Part shown: positions 57,954-64,000 of the stretch, one piece after another
How positions within the stretch are numbered: the first letter of the stretch is position 1
Layout of the letters: every line of letters starts with the position of its first letter
Origin: Lactifluus volemus
Lineage: Eukaryota; Basidiomycota; Agaricomycetes; Russulales; Russulaceae
Direction: 5' to 3'
DNA length: 64,000 nt
Assembly: GCA_022376515.1 (NCBI GenBank)
Contig: WTXI01000132.1
Span: 1 to 64,000 of the forward strand
Program-made: the position numbers and the translations under genes
Notes under the pieces: model-generated
Databases searched by the model: none
What the model was told of the DNA's origin: nothing
Seen by the model: only the letters and a program-made list of their open reading frames with translations

Positions 57954-59493
57954 ACAACGAGCAAGCACTTGAAGACTCGGCCAATTTTATGCACAATGTC
58001 AAATTCGAGAACATCAACGAGAACCTTACGGCCCGAAAAACACCATGGATATACCACGGCGTTCGTGTGCCCTCTACAGCGTCCTGTGATGGTGGTCATC
58101 CTGTTGTTAATGTCGAGTTCTGTAGGGATCATATGCAGGGGCACGGGCGGCTCACATGCGAGTCCTGTATCCTGATCTCGTGTTTGGTGCTATTGCGTCG
58201 AGTGGTGCGCACCTTTTGTTTTCAATCATTCTTCAAAAACGATACTAAATCTCCTCCCGCCACCTAGCGGTGACGCACGCTGTGCTCATGAATTGGGAGT
58301 ACATGGACGTCATCCGGCTCGCCGCGGACCCAATTTGTTCATCCAACCTCGTGAATAGCATTAGCATGATTGATTCGCTTCTCAAATTTGGCCCCCTGTG
58401 CGGCTGACTGAAAAACCTCTTTGGCCTCAGCGAGCTGGAGTCAGATAAGGACTTTGCCTCGGTGCTTGAGGTATGTCTGTGTCCTGCTTTATAAGATAGG
58501 CAGAACTAATAATGTTGCTGGAACAGTATCTGCTGACCACGTGGGAGGATCAGAACTGGGATCCTGCTGTTAGCTTGACGACATTCGATCAGTTCTGTGT
58601 GACGCTTAACAGTGACACGCCGACCCTGAAAGACATGGAGCGTACGGTGCTCCTGGCAGGAGGACTGAAAGCTAACATCGCTCTTTTGAATTATGCAAAA
58701 TGGATTCGTGAGGTACGCATCTCTTACCCTTATACATCTTGAATCACAAAGCTTTTGGGACCGCGAAGAATGTTGTCGCACTCTGCCCACAAGATATGGG
58801 TTTGACTGTGGAAGAGATCTCAGTGAAGACTGGCGCCCGTGAGTGTTCCAGTACTGCACACAATGGGTCTACTTGACTGTATGTCTTCGCATCACCGCAT
58901 CACCGCCCATGCTGACATCCATTTGTAGACCGCGCCACCAGTTGGCACCTCTACTATTATCTCGCGCCTATTGGACATCGACTACGAGCACAAGATATGT
59001 ATGCAGGCGTTCCCGCCGGGAGAATACTATAAAGTGCCTCCGCTGCCAAATGTCACTGCCATGAATGTGCTAGGCGATTACCACATCGCAGCTGATAGGT
59101 TAGCATTTATTGACGGTGAATGTATGTATATTCAGTCCCTCTACCCCTTTCTTAAACGGGTCGGGCGATGCTGACTACGGATGGGTTCGCAGTTGATCCG
59201 TGGCGCCCATACACGCCACATAGCGCTTACGGCGGTGCGGAGGAACGTGAGGACAAAGTGGTTAGGCCATTCAAAATTATTCCTGGTGTGTCCTAGTTTT
59301 TTCATTTCACTTGGTGAGATAAAACTGTGGAATGACACGCTGCTAGGTGGTGTCCACCACTGGGGCGAGAACGGGCTTCGGGAGGGCGAAAAGGAACCCA
59401 AGAAAATTTGTCAAAATTCATAGTGAGATGGTTGAGTTTGTCAAAGCTTGGTTGGAGGACTGGGAAGACCCCTTTGACGACGCAATCATGTGA
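57954..59493 (+). pseudogene. S28-3, 3' part (rest of exon 3 to stop)
   Basis: Resumes with NNEQALEDSANFM.. directly after the LTR. The nucleophile region is present after the intron near 58125 (gggatcatatgcaggggcacg), but the Ser codon TCA is changed by ggg-tca to ggg-atc. A TGA replaces Arg in exon 5 (about 58405). A 36-base deletion removes the CFGTNEDSKYQI block at about 58815, and TGG has become TGA just after it. The C-terminal exons with DPWRPYTPHS and GGVHHWGENG remain; stop TGA 59491-59493. Clearly non-functional. Confidence 0.85.
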
Positions 59494-59888
59494 CGTTTCG
59501 TTGCTCTTTAGTTCAGAGCAGCGCAGCAATCGAAAATGATATTCTACTCTGCTAGTTCTCGTGCCGAGATCAGCAATCCTACAAATAATTCGATTCGCTT
59601 CTGTGCACCTTTCAACTTCTTACAAGTCCTGAAAAACTATTAGAAAGCTGATTTTGACTTTTCTTTCTTGTCGAGGACCTCTTTTTAAGGCACAGTAGTC
59701 ACATGACCATGTCACGTTACCGGTGGCCGGGCACGTGAGTCTCAGCAAACACGCGTTCGATGGACCCTCAATTGATTCATCAGTCTTTAACATGTGGTAA
59801 TCTGACTGTCCGCGGTTATTTATTAGTATCCGATCCAGAGGGAATGACTACAGAAAAATAAAGAAACAGCGTACAACCGATTCTATTT
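59494..59888. other. Convergent intergenic region between S28-3 and NLR-3
   Basis: 395 bp, close match of 26375-26759. No gene. Confidence 0.6.
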
Positions 59889-62800
59889 CTATGAATTGTA
59901 ACCATAGACTGTAGCCCAATTTGATCCATACGCAAACTTTGAGAAATCAAGCCGCGTCTCATGTCCACCTGCAACCCAGACAGTGCTGGGTCTATGAAGA
60001 CACCGCCTGTGAAGTTCGGGAATCCATAAAAAAAGTTCATTCTCTTCTCCACATATCCAACCATCAATATTGATCGGGGACTGATCTAGGATTTTGTCAG
60101 CATCTTTTGTTACAACCTCCGCAGATCTGATCCCTGAGGTGTGTCCAGTAGATTGGCCCGCTCCAACCTGTCCTATTGTAACTTCCAACATGCGAATCGT
60201 GCCATCAGCATCGGCCGATGCAATTCGCTGCCCGTCCAGAGAGAACACAACGAAATTGTTGTGTCCAGCAAACGGACCCGCTACCATCTCTCCTGTTTCG
60301 GCATCCCACATGCGAATCATACAATCGCCTGAGGCCGACGCGATGTGCTTCCCATCCGGCGAGAATACAGCAGAGCCGACCAGAGCAGTTCCAGTAAATA
60401 GGCCCACTACAATCTGTCCAGTTGTGATATCCCACACGCAAATCGTGCCATCGTATGAGGCCGATGTGAGGCGCTGTCCGTCCGGAGAGAATGCAACAGA
60501 GTGGACTGATTTGTTTGTCCAGCAAACGGGCCCGCTACGACTTGCCCTGTTGCAGCATCCCACACACGAATCGTAAGATCGGCCGAGGATGATGCAATGC
60601 ACCGCCCGTCCGGCGAGAATGCAATACATCTGACCTTGTCAGTGTGTCCAGTAAACGGGCCCGCTACGACCCCTCCTGTTGTTGCATCCCAAATGCGAAT
60701 CGTGTGATCATAAAGGGCCGATGCGATGTGCCGCCCGTCCGGCGAGAATGCAACAGACATGGCCCAATCATGTACAGTAACCGGGTCCGCTACGACTTGC
60801 CCTGTTGCGGCATCCCACACGCGGATCATACGATCAAGTGAGTACGATGCAACGCGCTGTCCGTCCGGCGAGAATGCAACAGATATGACCAAATCTGTGG
60901 GTCCAGTAAACGGGTCCGCTACGATCTGTCCTGTCGCGGCATCCCACATATAAATCGCGTCATCAGAGCCTGATGCGATGCGCTGTCCATCTGGCGAGAA
61001 TGCAATAGATCCGAACCCACGGGAGTGTCCATTAAACGAATCAGCTACGATCTGTCCTACTGCGGCATCCCACACGCGAATCGTGTTGTCGTTCGAGGCC
61101 GATGCAATGCGCTGGCCATCCGGCGAGAATGCAACAGAATTGACAAAATCGGTATGTCCAGTAAAGGGGCCTGCTGCTATCTGTCCCATTGTGGCATCCC
61201 ACAAGCAAATCGTGCGATCGTAAGAGGCCGATGCGATATATTGCCCGTCCGGCGAGAATGCAACACTTGTGACACAACCGGTGTGTCCAATAAATGGGCC
61301 CGCTACGACCTCTCCTGTTGCGCTATCCCACACGCGAATCATGTTGTCATCCGAGGCCGATGCGATGCGCTGTCCGTCTGGCGAAAATGCAACAGAATGA
61401 ACCCGACCTGTGTGTCCAGTAATCGGGCCCGCTACAATTTGTCCTGTTGCAGCATCCCACACGCATACCGTGCTATCGTCCGAGGCCGATGCAATGCACC
61501 GCCCGTCTGGTGAGAATGCAACAGATATGACCGGATTGGTGTGTCCAGTAAACGGGCCCGCTACGGTTTCTCCAGTTGTGGTATCCCAAACGCGGATCGT
61601 GCAATCCTCCGAGGCCGATGCGACGTGCCGCCCGTCCGGGGAGAATGAAACAGAAAGGACCTCTGCTGTATGTCCAGTAAATGGGTCCGTTACGATTTGT
61701 CCTGTTGCGACATCCCACATGCGAATCGTGCCGTCGCCCGAGCTCGATGCAATGCGCTGGCCATCCGGCGAAAATGCAATAGAATGGACCCGATAGGTGT
61801 GTCCAGTAAAAGGGCCCGCTACGAACTCTCCCGTCGTGGCATCCCAAATGCAAATCTTGCGATCATATGTGGTCGATGCGATGAGTTGCCCGTCCGGCGA
61901 AAACGCAACAGAGTTGACGGTTACTATATGTGTATGAATCGTCATTTCCAAGGCTGGCCAATGAGACAATTCCCCACGTTCCAAGGTCAATGTGTGAGGA
62001 AACAGGCAAAGGTATTGATTGCGGATGCGGGAAGAGGTTGGTGTGAAAGGGAGGGCAGACACATAGATATGCGGAGCACTCTTCGCCACAGCCATTCCGA
62101 AATACCGCACAAATGCGGACGCATCATGCACCAATCCCAACAAATCATGCACCTCTGGCTGAGTACGCTGTTTTACCCAAATGTCATTACATATCATACT
62201 CAATTATGGGGTGTACCTACCTCAAGTTGCAACCACGATGATAATACTGGGGAAACAGGGCCCACACGGGTCATAATGCTAAGCACTTCCAGCCAAAACA
62301 GAAATTTTGTCTCGAAGAGCGATCGGACCTTTTTGAAGATATCCTGGTGGAAGCCAAAATGTCCTAAATGGTCGACCCAGTAAACACAGGCGTAAGATAG
62401 TCCAGATGGAATGTGTTCCGTGATTCGAGATTCAAGGTCTGGGACGTCGCTATTCGCGAGATATGACGACTCGAGTTTGCAGATGTTGAATTTGAGGCTA
62501 TCGAGCATTGCGCCAAGGCAGGAATGTGCCAACTGTCGGTGGGCATCGGAGAGGTCCACATAGAACACATCATTCGTCCTATTGGTTAGAAAATCTCGGA
62601 ATGAGGTATGGAGAGGAAGGATGGGGCGCGTATGATCCGATGAAGTCACGTTGCTCAGCAGCGAGCCCAGACGACGAAGAGTCTCAAGTACAGGAAGAGG
62701 ATCAAAATCCTCAGGATCATCAATGGGTGCATGCCGTCGCAAAGAAATTAAGGACTGGATGGAGAGGGGCTCGATCGCAGCAAAAAGTTGTCCCATGATG

Positions 62801-64000
62801 GATCGAAATAGTGACTGTGCTTCCTCTGATTTGAAGTATTCTTTGAGAACTTCTTCGTACAAATGATCCAACAAACCTCTCCCGCGACCTTGAGAGTGCC
62901 CCAACAGGCGCTGTATGAGCTTCTTCACGCTGAGGCCGAGATTATCAGGGCTATTGATGAATCCGGATGCAACTGCAGCCCACTGAAACAGGCCCTCTGC
63001 ACCCTTCGCTAATCTGGAGCCATGTTCTTTGAAAACTTCCTCTGGGAGCTCATTCCGGAGATAAATCCCAATATCTTGCTCCGTGTCGGCAGCCAGTTGG
63101 GCGTCATTCATGTAGAGGGTACGGACAGACTTCGCGTTGGCGAACGCAGGTTCGATGCCATGCTCCGGCCTCGAAGTGATGAATATGCGGAAGTTTGGCG
63201 GGAGGTCGATGAGATGTTGGGCAAGAAAAGTATGTAGTCCATTTTTGCCGATCGTGATGCCACTCTCATCCAACGCATCGATGACGATAAGGATCGTGCC
63301 ATCGAGTTGTAGGTACTTGAGTGGTTTGAGGAGGAACCATTCAAAAAGTCGAGGATAATCTCGGGTATTACGAAAAGACGAGTTGCCAATAACGGCCTCC
63401 CCGAGGGCGAGTTTGAACGAAGGATAACGATCGCAGAGATCACGAGCAAGCGTTGTGAAGAGATGATAACCATCGTCTTTGGATTCCTCCTTCCGACGAA
63501 AAGCGACATAGGAACCAAGACACTTCTGGTCGAAAAGATGCGCGACCTCATGAGCAATCGAGGACTTTCCTGTGCCTGCCTGGCCGAACAGAACGAGGCC
63601 ACGTTCAGAGTTGGGATCCCCGACCCATTCAATGATGTGGTGCAAAAAATCTTGGCGAGTGCCTGGATGACAGCCCTTTCTATCGTTGAATCGCCACCCT
63701 CCTATAACAGGCGCTTCTCCGATTATTGCCCTCAATTCTGCGCTCACCCTGTCAGATGGACGATCCGACGATTTGCCAGAATCACGCACCAGATTCCAAT
63801 CCCTGGTTCGACGTTTTCGTTAGCTGCGATCTCATATCATCTCGTATCTGAAGGACAGCAGCCCCAGCGATGACAGTAGCATATGTGAGGAACTTTTTAT
63901 GCAGTCGGATGAGCGTGGTGCGGTAGGTCTCGACCTTGTCGTCAAGCTGGCCGCCGATATTCTTAAAAACTCGTTTCCCTGGAAATCACATGTTAATAAC
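59889..64000 (-). pseudogene. NLR-3: C2-NACHT-WD40 receptor, single frameshift, 5' end beyond window
   Basis: Visible exons are 63790-63978 (helical), 62221-63737 (NACHT, 1,517 nt as in the other copies) and 59889-62167 (WD40 and tail). The intron at 63979 runs off the window. NACHT is open, with GQAGTGKSS and ILIVIDALDES. WD40 blades 1-11 are open. At about 60511-60518, ttgtttgtcc lacks one base relative to NLR-2 (ttgttgtgtcc), which shifts frame. Blades 12-14 and the tail are open in the next frame. Without that base the copy would be complete within the window. A truncated protein with an 11-blade array could still be made. Blades 13 and 14 also carry small in-frame deletions. Confidence 0.85.

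Overview
The window comes from a filamentous fungus, most likely an Agaricomycete basidiomycete. The signs are genes split by many 47-91 bp GT-AG introns, C2-NACHT-WD40 receptors of the agaricomycete type, a secreted S28 serine peptidase, a hAT transposon, and Ty1/copia and Ty3/gypsy elements (one with a chromodomain). No prokaryotic feature is present.

The host DNA is one tandem segmental duplication with a period of about 11.6 kb, seen as two complete-or-nearly-complete and two partial units. Each unit holds, left to right: an S28 peptidase gene (+ strand); a convergent C2-NACHT-WD40 NLR-like gene (- strand); a short C2-like remnant (- strand); and a decayed 20S proteasome alpha-6 (PSMA1-type) pseudogene (+ strand). 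NLR-0 (1-3918) is a frameshifted pseudogene running off the left edge. NLR-1 (15364-20772) is open if it starts inside its first intron. NLR-2 (26760-32153) fits a nine-exon model that stays in frame throughout and gives 1,652 residues. NLR-3 (59889-64000) has one frameshift in its WD40 array and runs off the right edge. The S28 copies at 12471-14717, 24111-26374 and 39811-40471 + 57954-59493 are all damaged; the middle one by a single missing base. In NLR-1 and NLR-2 the WD40 domain is 14 near-identical 43-residue blades. The paralogues differ mainly at the same few surface positions of each blade, the pattern expected of a rapidly evolving recognition surface.

Mobile DNA makes up about 57% of the window. 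A copia element (6815-12004) has identical LTRs and one in-frame TGA between protease and integrase. Two hAT elements with intact coding (32174-35722 and 35876-39424) lie head to head as a palindrome. They flank 153 bp of inverted host spacer and sit 20 bp upstream of the NLR-2 start codon. Gypsy-A (40472-57953) is degenerate and interrupts exon 3 of the third S28 gene. Gypsy-B (46680-55934) is a Tf1-like, apparently self-priming chromovirus with eight TGACTCA sites in its LTR and an extra zinc-knuckle ORF; it is nested in gypsy-A's integrase. A 172-bp hairpin element is in turn nested in gypsy-B's reverse transcriptase.

Reading the parts together: this is a young, expanding immune-type NLR cluster paired with a secreted peptidase, being rearranged by active transposons. 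Exon models come from splice motifs, phase and comparison between units; no transcript or homology search was available.
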